A DNA stretch of 41,647 nt, taken from Anaerolinea sp. GTDB lineage: Bacteria > Chloroflexota > Anaerolineae > Anaerolineales > Villigracilaceae. The notes below the pieces were generated by a model, which was given only the letters and a program-made list of their open reading frames with translations, was not told the DNA's origin and did no database searches. Below are positions 34,263 through 41,647 of this stretch, one piece after another. The translations under genes and the position numbers were made by a program. Positions within the stretch are counted from its first letter, which is position 1; the number at the start of each line of letters is the position of its first letter. The stretch is from assembly GCA_020047815.1 (NCBI GenBank), contig JAIFNG010000006.1, forward strand, positions 1 to 41,647, written 5' to 3'.

Positions 34263-35342
34263 TCATTCCCTGCGTGCCCAACCTGCCTTGACCCTGCGTA
34301 AAGTCTCATCCCACGGACAGATGCCGCTTAAGGCGTCGGCGGCTTCCACGTTGCAGGCGCCCACCGCCAGTGCGGCTTCCATTGCAATTCCTGGTGACAG
34401 GTCTCGCAGCAGCGCGGCAAGAAACCCGGCAATGGTGGCATCTCCTGCACCAGTCGTCCCCACCACATTCACCAGGAAACATGGCTGCCGGTTTTCATAC
34501 CCAGCCCAGGCGGTCAGGTCCGATGGACGCGCACGCCCCATGTCCTGTAAAACATCCACAGGAGCGGTGCGCAAATATAAACCCCGCTCACCCAGTTTCA
34601 AGATCACCATCTTCGCACCCAGTGCCAGCAGTTCATCGCTGACCCCGCTCAATAATTCATCCGATAGCGGGACAAGCGCCTCGCGCCCCAGCATGAACAG
34701 GATCTCATCCAGGCTGGGCAGGAAGATGTCCACCTGCGGCAGGGTGTTCTTCAAAAGAGTGCGCCAGTCGATGCGACCCGCTGCAGAGTCGGGATCGGGG
34801 AATGCCATATCGAGCGAGGTGGTCAACCCAAGAGCTTTCACCCGCCTGAACATCTCTGTCAATTGGGCGCCATCCTCCGTGAACATGCGCGCCATGAGCG
34901 GCGGATATCCAAAGTGGAAAAGGCGCGCGTCTCCCAGGTCTTCATCACGCACATCAGCGGCGCAGAAATCATCGTTGGCGCCGGGGTGATGCAAAAAGCG
35001 GCGGTCACTTCCCGGCGGACTGATGACAATGGAATATGAAGTGCTGGTTTGTGCGCTGGTGCCAATTCCCGCGGCGAGTTCGGGCGCACGTTCCGCGATC
35101 ATCTCTTTGATGGTGCGGCCAAACTGGTCTGCGCCGACCCTGGCGAGCAGGCGTGTTTTTACTCCAAGCCGATGCAGAGCCAGTCCCGTATTGGATACAG
35201 CACCGCCCGTCGAGATGGAGGCCGCCCCGGCATGCACCAGGCGTCCGGGCTGAAAAGCCGCATCGAACTGTCCCCTGGCATGGGCGGAAAGGTCGGGGAT
35301 GATATCTAAACAAAGATGACCGGCAACGATCGCGTCTGTCAT
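34263..35342 (-). CDS. PfkB-family carbohydrate kinase
   Basis: The 359-residue protein has the ribokinase/PfkB fold: AGHLCLDIIP at the N terminus, the sugar-site GGAVSNTGLALHRLG, GADQFGR, and the C-terminal signature GTTGAGDATIAGFLAALL with the catalytic Asp in GAGD. ATG 35342 is preferred; an in-frame TTG at 35357 adds five residues but lacks a ribosome site. It follows the isomerase gene by 36 bp. Together with the class II aldolase it could make and cleave a ketose bisphosphate. The sugar is unknown. Confidence 0.9.
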   Translation of the reverse strand: MTDAIVAGHLCLDIIPDLSAHARGQFDAAFQPGRLVHAGAASISTGGAVSNTGLALHRLGVKTRLLARVGADQFGRTIKEMIAERAPELAAGIGTSAQTSTSYSIVISPPGSDRRFLHHPGANDDFCAADVRDEDLGDARLFHFGYPPLMARMFTEDGAQLTEMFRRVKALGLTTSLDMAFPDPDSAAGRIDWRTLLKNTLPQVDIFLPSLDEILFMLGREALVPLSDELLSGVSDELLALGAKMVILKLGERGLYLRTAPVDVLQDMGRARPSDLTAWAGYENRQPCFLVNVVGTTGAGDATIAGFLAALLRDLSPGIAMEAALAVGACNVEAADALSGICPWDETLRRVKAGWARRE

Positions 35343-35378
35343 GGGGTTATGTTCCAAAATTCACGGGGGTTGATCTCA

Positions 35379-36407
35379 TCATCCGATCAGATGCTTCACG
35401 ATCAACAGGTCCAACTCTTCATAATCACGGGCAGCGCGCAGTTCCTCCACCTTTGCCGCATCCAGTGAGCGCACCAGATCCACCAGGCGCAGGAAAATGG
35501 CGCGGCTGTTGCGTAAATGCTTGGTAGAGGTCTCCTTTGATTGTGTACGCAGGGCTTTCACATCAAGCCCGATAAATTCACCCTTCTGACCATAACCCGC
35601 GCGCTCCAGGACCCAGACCTGGTTGAAGGCGCGGCGCAGATCCACCACGCCGAATGATTTATCTTCGTCAAACTTCAACCCGTTCTGGTCATTGAGATGC
35701 ACCGACCAGAGTTTTTTATGATACAGCGCGTATGCCATTTCATCAGACGGATCAAGCCCCGCGAGAATGGCATGCGCTGATTCGATCAACGTGCCCACGC
35801 GGCTGGGATCCACCGTCAGGCTGGCAAGCCCCAGGAAGTGTCCCGTCGTCGGCACATAGGCGTGGTCCATCGGTTCATTCGGTTTCATCTCACCCAGGAT
35901 GCGGATCTCCATGTCATATTCCAGCAGGGCATTCATCCATTCCACCAGCCGCCCCACTGCCGCAATGGGATCCTTGGCTTCGCGCAGATAGGTCCCTTCA
36001 CGGGCGGGCCACAGCACCAGATCTTTTGTACCCATAATGCGGGCAATATCCACAGCGCGCTTCGAACGCTCCAGCGCGTACTTGCGCGTCCCGGCTGAAT
36101 TGGCAGTGATCGCGCCGTCGATCGTCAGCGGATGCTCCCACAGGCGCGGTGCAATGAACTCTGCCGCCAATCCGCGCTCGTTGAGCAGCTTCCGCATTTG
36201 ACTGGCTTCAGCTTCCTGCCGGCTCCACGGTGCATCGGCATCGGAGACCACGTCGTCATCGTGAAATTGAACTCCCTCAAATCCAAGCTGTTTATAGAAT
36301 TCCAGTTTTTCTGCGAACGCAAACTCGTCACGCACAGGCGGACCGAATGGGTCAGCGCCAGAATGAATGTTCCAGGGACCAAAGGAAAAGCGATAGTTGG
36401 TGGGCAT
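35379..36407 (-). CDS. Sugar isomerase of the xylose-isomerase fold
   Basis: This 342-residue TIM-barrel protein follows the xylose isomerase pattern: FSFGPWNIHSGADPFGPPVR, HDDDV, VLWPAREGTY, EMKPNEP, ESAH, HLNDQ followed by FDEDKSFG, and GLDVKALRT. The catalytic His, Lys and most metal ligands are kept. One ligand differs: the Asp expected two residues before Asn in the 'DLNDQ' motif is His, as I recall for L-rhamnose isomerases. The pairing with a rhamnulokinase-like kinase on the other strand fits a non-xylose sugar. AAGGAG precedes the ATG. It probably interconverts an aldose and ketose. Confidence 0.87.
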   Translation of the reverse strand: MPTNYRFSFGPWNIHSGADPFGPPVRDEFAFAEKLEFYKQLGFEGVQFHDDDVVSDADAPWSRQEAEASQMRKLLNERGLAAEFIAPRLWEHPLTIDGAITANSAGTRKYALERSKRAVDIARIMGTKDLVLWPAREGTYLREAKDPIAAVGRLVEWMNALLEYDMEIRILGEMKPNEPMDHAYVPTTGHFLGLASLTVDPSRVGTLIESAHAILAGLDPSDEMAYALYHKKLWSVHLNDQNGLKFDEDKSFGVVDLRRAFNQVWVLERAGYGQKGEFIGLDVKALRTQSKETSTKHLRNSRAIFLRLVDLVRSLDAAKVEELRAARDYEELDLLIVKHLIG

Positions 36408-36501
36408 ATTATTCTCCTTGTCTTAAGATGCCATTGCGAGTGTTCTGTGCAAAGCAGCCTGAAAATTTTGCGAAGGAACACCTCAACACAATGACTTAAA
36501 A

Positions 36502-37953
36502 TTAACCAGCCAATCCGCTGACTTGTGTGTTTGGCTGGTTGACTGCCAGATAGTCTTCCAAATGCGGCATAACAGTGACAGGATGCACAACCTGCTCCAC
36601 GACCTGACGGGTATTTGCACAGCCCAGCCTGTCCAACAACATATCGAACTGCGCCTCCCACGCGGCCAGCAGCTGGGCTTTGGCATCCGCAGGCAGGTTC
36701 CACGCCGCAGCTTTGAACGGGGCGAGCGCGTGCATCTGGGTGTTATGGTGGAATTGCTCGTCGGTCATTTCAGGTGTGCGCGCCCCGGCATGATGTTCAT
36801 CAAGCCAGGCAAACATTTCATTTTTCAACTCGACCGGGATATTGCGATAGAAAGTGGTCATGAACGCAGTGGCAAGGTGCACTTCGATCGCACCCTGGCT
36901 GACAAAGTGATCAAACAGTTCGGCGGGCAGGGTGGATGCGCCATGCTGCACTGCGCCGCCCATCTTGTATTCATCCCGTGCCACCTGCCCCAAATTCTTC
37001 AGGGCGTCAAAGTCGATATTGACCTTCGCCATCGAGCCATCCGGCAGGGCAATGCCCCCGTGCGCCGTGCCGGTGTGGATGCTGACCTTGCTCAAGCCGG
37101 GTTGATGCGGGGCGAGCGCGGCAAAGGTCCCGTTGAACAGGTCCATATATGCGCGCAATTCCCCGACCGTGGAAACATGCCCGCCGACTTCACCGATCTC
37201 ACCCCCGATCGAGATCGTCACACCCTGCGGTTGGATCTGACGGACATGCGCGGCCAGCTGTGCCGAGAGCGCGGCATTCACGGTCTGCTGTTCGGGGATG
37301 GTACCTTTCGACAGATCAACCAGGGTGCTGGTATCCACATCAATATTGAAAAAGCCTGCCGCGACTGCTTCCGTGATGAGCTCCTCAATGACCGCCTTTT
37401 CCTGCGCCAAAGGCTGGCTGGCTGATATTTGAAAATGATCGCCCTGCAAAAAGAGCGGACCACGATATCCTTCGGCGATGGCTGCTGCCATAATGCTGGC
37501 GGCATACTCGGCGAGCGATTGACCCGTCCAGCCGAGTTCAACCCGGGCGAGTTCAAAGATCATCGCAGCTGCATCCACCTTGCGGGCAGAGCGGAATGCG
37601 GCGCGGGCACAGTCAAACGCCAGGGCACGCAGGTTAAACGCAGGGGTTGTCCAGACAGTGGAAAATATTCCCCGTCCACGCGCCAGATACAGGTCATGAA
37701 TGGAAGCGGGGATCACATCCAATGCCTGGGCGGCGGCGCGGATCAAATATCCGGCTTGCGCGGCGCGCGTCCCGCCATCCAGGGCGGAGACCTTTGCCAG
37801 TTTATCAATGTTGGCGCGCAATGCATCTTCGTTGACCACCCTGACTACGGCGCCTTCCACGATCAGGCTATTCTCGATGAGATTCAATAATTCTTTCATG
37901 TGTTGTGAGTCCACCAGTTCAAAGATAATGCCGGTTTGCGCGGCGCTGTGCAT
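36502..37953 (-). CDS. Class II ketose-bisphosphate aldolase-like protein, long form
   Basis: The 483-residue protein contains the elements of class II fructose/tagatose-bisphosphate aldolases: QGDHFQ (170-175) with the catalytic Asp-His, GGEIGEVGG (250-258) with the acid/metal Glu, HTGTAHGG (293-300) and QHGAST (336-341). NIDFD (312-316) resembles the NVDTD phosphate loop but sits before HGAST, where the family usually has it after; GAIEVHLAT follows HGAST instead. It is about 150 residues longer than standard enzymes. ATG 37953 is used; ATG 37899 would give a shorter start at the conserved part. Substrate is uncertain. Confidence 0.8.
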   Translation of the reverse strand: MHSAAQTGIIFELVDSQHMKELLNLIENSLIVEGAVVRVVNEDALRANIDKLAKVSALDGGTRAAQAGYLIRAAAQALDVIPASIHDLYLARGRGIFSTVWTTPAFNLRALAFDCARAAFRSARKVDAAAMIFELARVELGWTGQSLAEYAASIMAAAIAEGYRGPLFLQGDHFQISASQPLAQEKAVIEELITEAVAAGFFNIDVDTSTLVDLSKGTIPEQQTVNAALSAQLAAHVRQIQPQGVTISIGGEIGEVGGHVSTVGELRAYMDLFNGTFAALAPHQPGLSKVSIHTGTAHGGIALPDGSMAKVNIDFDALKNLGQVARDEYKMGGAVQHGASTLPAELFDHFVSQGAIEVHLATAFMTTFYRNIPVELKNEMFAWLDEHHAGARTPEMTDEQFHHNTQMHALAPFKAAAWNLPADAKAQLLAAWEAQFDMLLDRLGCANTRQVVEQVVHPVTVMPHLEDYLAVNQPNTQVSGLAG

Positions 37954-38076
37954 GCAAGCATGACGACCCTCCTCTCAACCGCCGAACTGAATGACGGATA
38001 TTGAGCATTTATACAGCCCTCCAATTTTATCGGTTTTAACCAAAAAATGTGGCACCCCTTCGTTTTTCCTCCCCGG

Positions 38077-38105
38077 TTGACAACCGCATTCATTTTCGTT
38101 AAACT
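38077..38105 (+). promoter_or_regulatory. Sigma-70 promoter of the integrase-like gene
   Basis: TTGACA (38077-38082) and TAAACT (38100-38105) are spaced by 17 bp. The inverted repeat TTTTCGT...ACGAAAA (38093-38099 with 38108-38114) surrounds the -10, and ACTATACG occurs twice, at 38103 and 38116. The arrangement suggests a regulated, possibly self-repressed promoter. The region 37954-38154 otherwise separates the divergent aldolase and integrase-like genes. Confidence 0.75.
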
Positions 38106-38154
38106 ATACGAAAAGACTATACGCTGCCTGATGGCATGGCAAGGAAAATTTATT

Positions 38155-39054
38155 ATGAATAAAACATCTGACTCCGCACATTTCACCGGCAAGACCCTGC
38201 TCCCCGCCGCGATCAACGGCTGGGAAAAGTTCATGATCGATCAGGGCCGCTCCCCGAACACCGTAAAGGCCTTTCTTTCCGATGTCCGTTTACTAACCCA
38301 TTTCCTCGCACCCGACCAGTCGATCGGCAAGATCACCACCGATGACCTGAACCGTTTCTTCAGCTGGATGGAAAAGGAGCGCGGCGTTGCATGCAGTCCC
38401 AAGACGATGTCACGCCGCATCACCTCCGTAAAGTCATTTTTCCGCTGGCTGCACCAGTACGGCACGTTATCCATTGACCCGGCCGCGAAGGTCCTGCAGC
38501 GCTCTGCCATTAGCCCGCTGCCGCAGGTCCTGACCAATGACGAATACGAAGCCGCCCTGTTGGCCGCTGACCGGCACCGGCGTGACACCAAGCCAGATTC
38601 CCGTTCCTACACACTTCTATATCTTTTGTTAACCACCGGCATCAAAAAAAGCGAATGTCTTGGGATCCACCTCAACCACATCGACCTGGAAGCCAAAAGC
38701 GGACCACATGTCTTCATCCGCTATGCCAGTCCGGCCAACCGCTACAAGGAACGCAAAATAGATCTGCAGGAGGATTGGATCGCCGCATACAGGGAATATC
38801 TTGCGCAATACACACCCGTGGATGAGGTCTTCCCCTGGTCGCCTCGCAGGCTCGAATACCTGCTCGAGGATATCGGCGCGGAAGCCGGACTGACCAAACA
38901 CCTGTCCTTCGATATGTGCCGCTGGACCTGCGTCCTGCGTGATTACCAGGCTGGCATCGAAGCGGATACCATCCGCCAAAAGCTCGGCGTATCCAAGATC
39001 CAATGGCGCGAGTTATTTATTAAACTTAAACAATTGAATGGTGAATTAAAATAA
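38155..39054 (+). CDS. Tyrosine-recombinase-fold protein, catalytically degenerate
   Basis: The 299-residue protein has a core-binding domain at about 15-105 (RSPNTVKAFLSDVRLLTHFL, RRITSVKSFFRWL) and a catalytic-domain fold at 125-295. Key residues are altered: the first Arg (TGLR) is K164 in TGIK; the His of HxLR is D253 while R256 remains; the LGH His is V279; and the nucleophile Tyr position nine residues later is F288. K198 is kept. Strand transfer should therefore be impossible, leaving a DNA-binding role. ATG 38155 is preceded by AAGGA at 9 nt and the promoter lies upstream; a longer GTG-initiated frame would start before the promoter. Confidence 0.85.
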   Translation: MNKTSDSAHFTGKTLLPAAINGWEKFMIDQGRSPNTVKAFLSDVRLLTHFLAPDQSIGKITTDDLNRFFSWMEKERGVACSPKTMSRRITSVKSFFRWLHQYGTLSIDPAAKVLQRSAISPLPQVLTNDEYEAALLAADRHRRDTKPDSRSYTLLYLLLTTGIKKSECLGIHLNHIDLEAKSGPHVFIRYASPANRYKERKIDLQEDWIAAYREYLAQYTPVDEVFPWSPRRLEYLLEDIGAEAGLTKHLSFDMCRWTCVLRDYQAGIEADTIRQKLGVSKIQWRELFIKLKQLNGELK

Positions 39055-39095
39055 CAGGGATGGGAACAACAACTCCCGCTTGATCCAATTAAAAT

Positions 39096-39133
39096 AAACG
39101 GTTATGAAAGTTTGACTTTCATAACCGTTTTTT
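39096..39133 (+). terminator. Intrinsic terminator
   Basis: A 15-bp perfect stem (39096-39110 with 39116-39130) with TTTGA loop runs into a T tract. It ends transcription of the integrase-like gene; the opposite strand is also A-rich, so it may also serve the convergent small membrane protein gene. Confidence 0.92.
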
Positions 39134-39166
39134 TCGAGCCGGTCTTTTCAGCCTGCCACTGCGGGT

Positions 39167-39562
39167 CTATGGTTCACTTTTTTGTTTTCGCTCTTCCTCC
39201 GCCTTTAATTTTGCCAACTCGATCCTTTGTCTCTCAAGATCAAGTTCCAATTTTATTCTTTCCAGTTCGGAAGTTTTTGCATCCCTTGTTTCCTTGCGCC
39301 AGCCAAGGACCAGCGTTGAAACAAACCCTACCAATGAAATGATGGATGTCGTGCACGAAGCAAGAAGGGTCAGGTTACCCCCGGCAGACAGCTGCTCAAA
39401 AAAACTTTTCTCCACCTCGGCTGCCGGGTCTGATGGTGATTCCCCTAAACCTTCCATTCTGTTCATGGTCAGAAAGATCAGGCTCAGACTCAGAATAGTG
39501 GATAGAATTAAAAGGGTGCGAAAAATTTTTTGTGTCTTACCGTAGGGGAGTGTTCTGGTCAT
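39167..39562 (-). CDS. Small membrane protein with C-terminal coiled coil
   Basis: The 131-residue protein has two membrane helices (about 14-33 and 64-86) separated by an acidic loop, and a charged helical C-terminal tail of about 40 residues (KTSELERIKLELDLERQRIELAKLK) with heptad spacing. The tail probably lies in the cytoplasm. GAGG precedes the ATG. I recognise no family. The next gene upstream on this strand ends 182 bp away, so cotranscription is possible but unproved. Confidence 0.7.
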   Translation of the reverse strand: MTRTLPYGKTQKIFRTLLILSTILSLSLIFLTMNRMEGLGESPSDPAAEVEKSFFEQLSAGGNLTLLASCTTSIISLVGFVSTLVLGWRKETRDAKTSELERIKLELDLERQRIELAKLKAEEERKQKSEP

Positions 39563-39744
39563 GCCATCCTCGCTGGAACTGCATCATTTTTATAAACGTA
39601 CCAACCTGTCACCGGACCAGGCGCACTTTCTTATAACCTGATCTCAGGTTCAACAAGAATTTAACATGAAAGTAACCCCATATACAAGAGGGCTGATCCG
39701 GGGGTCGTCATGTCATCGTCAGTCCCGTATTTTGCTGACACGAT

Positions 39745-41646
39745 TTACTTTTTGAATATCTTATTCCAATCCAACATAGATCTCAACTGCCCGGCGGAGA
39801 CCTGTCCTTCGGGGACGAAGCCCACGAAAGAGCGGTTGTATTCCTCTTCGGTGCCATCCGAGAGATGCCAGCTGAGCGGCATTTTAAATACACCCACCGA
39901 GGCTGTGGCTTGATCTCCATCAGGCCGCGCTGTCTCAAAACTGATGACCATCATCCCGTCGGCGGTTTCCGCCACTTCGGCCACCGTGGCTTCATGGATC
40001 CAGCGCAGCCATTGATTCTCAACCACCTTTCGTTTGTCTGGCGCAATGGTCGTGCGGGAACGCGTGGTAATATCGCTGATCCTGTACACCCAGTTGCCGG
40101 ACTTTGCATTTCTCTTTTTGAACTCAACCGGCAGCAAGCCGACCTTTTCCTTGGTTTCAACCCATCTCGCGATCTGCCACTCGGATGGATTAATTGACGA
40201 AAAATTGACAAACCGCAGCCACAGGATGCTTGCGCCCTGTGTGTAGTCCTTTTCAGAGACCGGCTTGACAAAATAAGAGCCGGGTAATTGATTGTCCGCT
40301 TCGTTTCCAAGATACCATTTCGGCTTGGCGGCCAATCCGCCGGGAGGAAGGTGTCCGCGAATATGCTGGCAGTGTTCGGCCACCTCGTTGCATACAGCGC
40401 GCGTCACGATCAACTCAAGGGTGCGCCCATGTTCCTCGCGCCAGGCGGAAGGATTATGATTCTTCCATGTATCCATCACCAGGTGCATATCATGGCTTTC
40501 CGGCGCGTAACGCGTTTCTTCCTCCTGAGGCGTGAGTTTCTCCCAATTCATATCCGTGACTTCGGTCACCCGCAGCGGCGTTAAACGAATGATCTCCTTC
40601 CAGGCCCATGTCGGGAAGATGCTTTTCATTTCCTTCAACTTTAATAATGCGTCTTCAGTGGAAAGACTTTTGATCTCATAATGTACTTCATCTGTTTGCA
40701 GCGCCAGCAGACCGGCACGGCGGGTTTTGGGTCCGCTGGCTTTCAGACTATTCAAATGCAGTTGAACCTTATCCTTCCACTCCTTTTCGGCGGCGAGGGC
40801 AAGTTTGGGCTTGTTCGTCCCGCCTGTTGATTCATACAGTGTGATCTTTTCAGCACAGTGTTTCTCTATTTCCGCATCATCCAGGGGTTGGAGTTCCTGC
40901 TGCACCTGCTGCACCCCCAGACGGATCAGCAGATCCTTTGGATCCGCCCAGGACCAGTGGGCGCTGGCATAGCGCATGCCTGAAAAATGGACCACCATAT
41001 ATTGAAGCCATGCCGGGAAGCGCTTTGGCTCTTTTTGGAAACGCTGGTTGATCATGTCCAATAATTCATATTGATTCTTCCGTGAGATCCCCTTTTTATA
41101 TTCCTCAACTTTAAAATGCGCGATATCACGTATGGTGACTTCCTGCGCGGCTGGGAACATCACGAGGAATTGCGCCTCGGGGATCTTGAAATTCGGGTCA
41201 CTTTTGGATAGTCTATACCAGGCAAGTTTACGCTCCTCGATCCGGTCATAGGTGGCGAGGAAAGCCCGCAATTTTTCCATCTCCCGTTCCGCCATCGGCA
41301 GGGTAATGGTTTCCCTGGCTGTCAACTCCCGGCCCTCGGCTTCGTATTTGACGTGGGACGGGTCCATGGCCGCATGCCTGCGGCTGCGCGACGTGATCCA
41401 GTCCCTGAGCAGGTTGCGATGGAAGACCCAGTTCGCGAGCATGCTTTCCACAAAACTGCGTTCGCCCCGGATATCCCTCGGCCAGCCATCCTGGAAGATG
41501 GCATGCAGGTTATTGATCTCGGACAGTTCCGCTTCATCGATTGGCTGGAATGTAGAATACTCCCCACGGACATCCCCCTGCAGGAAGTAATCGCGCAGCG
41601 CTCCATATTCCTGGAAAGCAGCCGCCGCGTTCAATTCCCAGGCTTT
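39745..41646 (-). CDS. Large unrecognised protein, start outside the window
   Basis: An open frame runs from the right edge (reading KAWELNAAAAF, with no stop) to TAA at 39745, so at least 633 residues; the true start may lie beyond the window, since the first in-window start codon (TTG 41634) has no ribosome site. No signal peptide, membrane helix or enzymatic motif is recognised. Two internal segments share a pattern: FPAWLQYMVVHFSGMR and FPTWAWKEIIRLTPLR, each followed by a Trp and Leu in similar places. They recall the first conserved box of tyrosine recombinases, but this is weak. The gap 39563-39744 holds nothing obvious. Confidence 0.7.
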   Translation of the reverse strand, partial: KAWELNAAAAFQEYGALRDYFLQGDVRGEYSTFQPIDEAELSEINNLHAIFQDGWPRDIRGERSFVESMLANWVFHRNLLRDWITSRSRRHAAMDPSHVKYEAEGRELTARETITLPMAEREMEKLRAFLATYDRIEERKLAWYRLSKSDPNFKIPEAQFLVMFPAAQEVTIRDIAHFKVEEYKKGISRKNQYELLDMINQRFQKEPKRFPAWLQYMVVHFSGMRYASAHWSWADPKDLLIRLGVQQVQQELQPLDDAEIEKHCAEKITLYESTGGTNKPKLALAAEKEWKDKVQLHLNSLKASGPKTRRAGLLALQTDEVHYEIKSLSTEDALLKLKEMKSIFPTWAWKEIIRLTPLRVTEVTDMNWEKLTPQEEETRYAPESHDMHLVMDTWKNHNPSAWREEHGRTLELIVTRAVCNEVAEHCQHIRGHLPPGGLAAKPKWYLGNEADNQLPGSYFVKPVSEKDYTQGASILWLRFVNFSSINPSEWQIARWVETKEKVGLLPVEFKKRNAKSGNWVYRISDITTRSRTTIAPDKRKVVENQWLRWIHEATVAEVAETADGMMVISFETARPDGDQATASVGVFKMPLSWHLSDGTEEEYNRSFVGFVPEGQVSAGQLRSMLDWNKIFKK

Positions 41647-41647
41647 T

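Noticed and set aside
36523..37425. 300-codon plus-strand open frame
   Set aside because: Antisense shadow of the class II aldolase-like gene with no plausible ribosome site or domain.
38047..38154. N-terminal extension of the integrase-like protein from GTG 38047
   Set aside because: The consensus promoter at 38077-38105 lies inside it and the ATG at 38155 has a good ribosome site; the extra residues do not match the family.

Overview
The window looks like chromosomal DNA from a bacterium of the Chloroflexota, most plausibly class Anaerolineae. This is an inference from gene content and protein style: multi-gene sugar ABC transporters, a long TPR protein full of 'PDWL' repeats, a DUF5667 protein paired with an ECF sigma factor, a type-5 uracil-DNA glycosylase and a moderate G+C content. 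I saw no rRNA, tRNA, CRISPR array or insertion sequence.

Layout. 1-3703 (+): tail of a sugar-binding protein, an attenuator hairpin, two MalF/MalG-type permeases and a NagZ-like family 3 glycosidase, forming an uptake-and-hydrolysis operon. 3892-8764 (-): a GH13-family protein with a histone-H1-like Lys/Ala/Pro tail, a small four-helix membrane protein and a YghO-like GNAT acetyltransferase. 8937-9893 (+): an ECF sigma factor with a soluble zinc-type (ZAS) anti-sigma candidate, closed by a perfect terminator. 9937-13900 (+): UDGb, two membrane-anchored alpha/beta hydrolases, a peroxiredoxin-like gene with an in-frame TGA exactly where the family has its first redox Cys (probable selenoprotein), and an S51-like peptidase fused to a cysteinyl-tRNA-synthetase-like tail. 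14011-19432 (+): pyrimidine-nucleoside phosphorylase, the TPR/PDWL protein and ndk. 19493-20716 (-): rsfS, thpR and a receiver domain that has lost its phospho-acceptor segment. 20904-21410 (+): a DUF1684 protein. 21460-22937 (-): a second ECF sigma factor with a DUF5667 partner.

23076-37953 is a large carbohydrate-utilisation island. The plus-strand part begins with a perfect 18-bp inverted repeat overlapping a consensus promoter. It encodes a FucA-type aldolase, a lipoprotein sugar-binding protein, a fused ATPase, two permeases, a xylulokinase-like FGGY kinase, a rhamnulokinase-like FGGY kinase, a SorC-family regulator and a YoaD-like 2-hydroxyacid dehydrogenase. The convergent minus-strand part encodes a class II ketose-bisphosphate aldolase-like protein, a xylose-isomerase-fold isomerase and a PfkB kinase. 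Together they could import a sugar or polyol, isomerise it, phosphorylate it once or twice and cleave it. The layout resembles lsr (AI-2) operons, but the enzymes point to a sugar such as a deoxyhexose or pentose; the substrate cannot be read from sequence.

38077-41647: a tyrosine-recombinase-fold protein whose catalytic residues are mostly substituted, with its own promoter; a small membrane/coiled-coil protein; and a large unrecognised protein running off the right edge.

Most notable: the candidate selenocysteine peroxiredoxin-like protein (UGA at 12508-12510), the catalytically degenerate integrase, the receiver domain with an internal deletion, the S51/CysS-tail fusion, and the unassigned sugar pathway with its operator.
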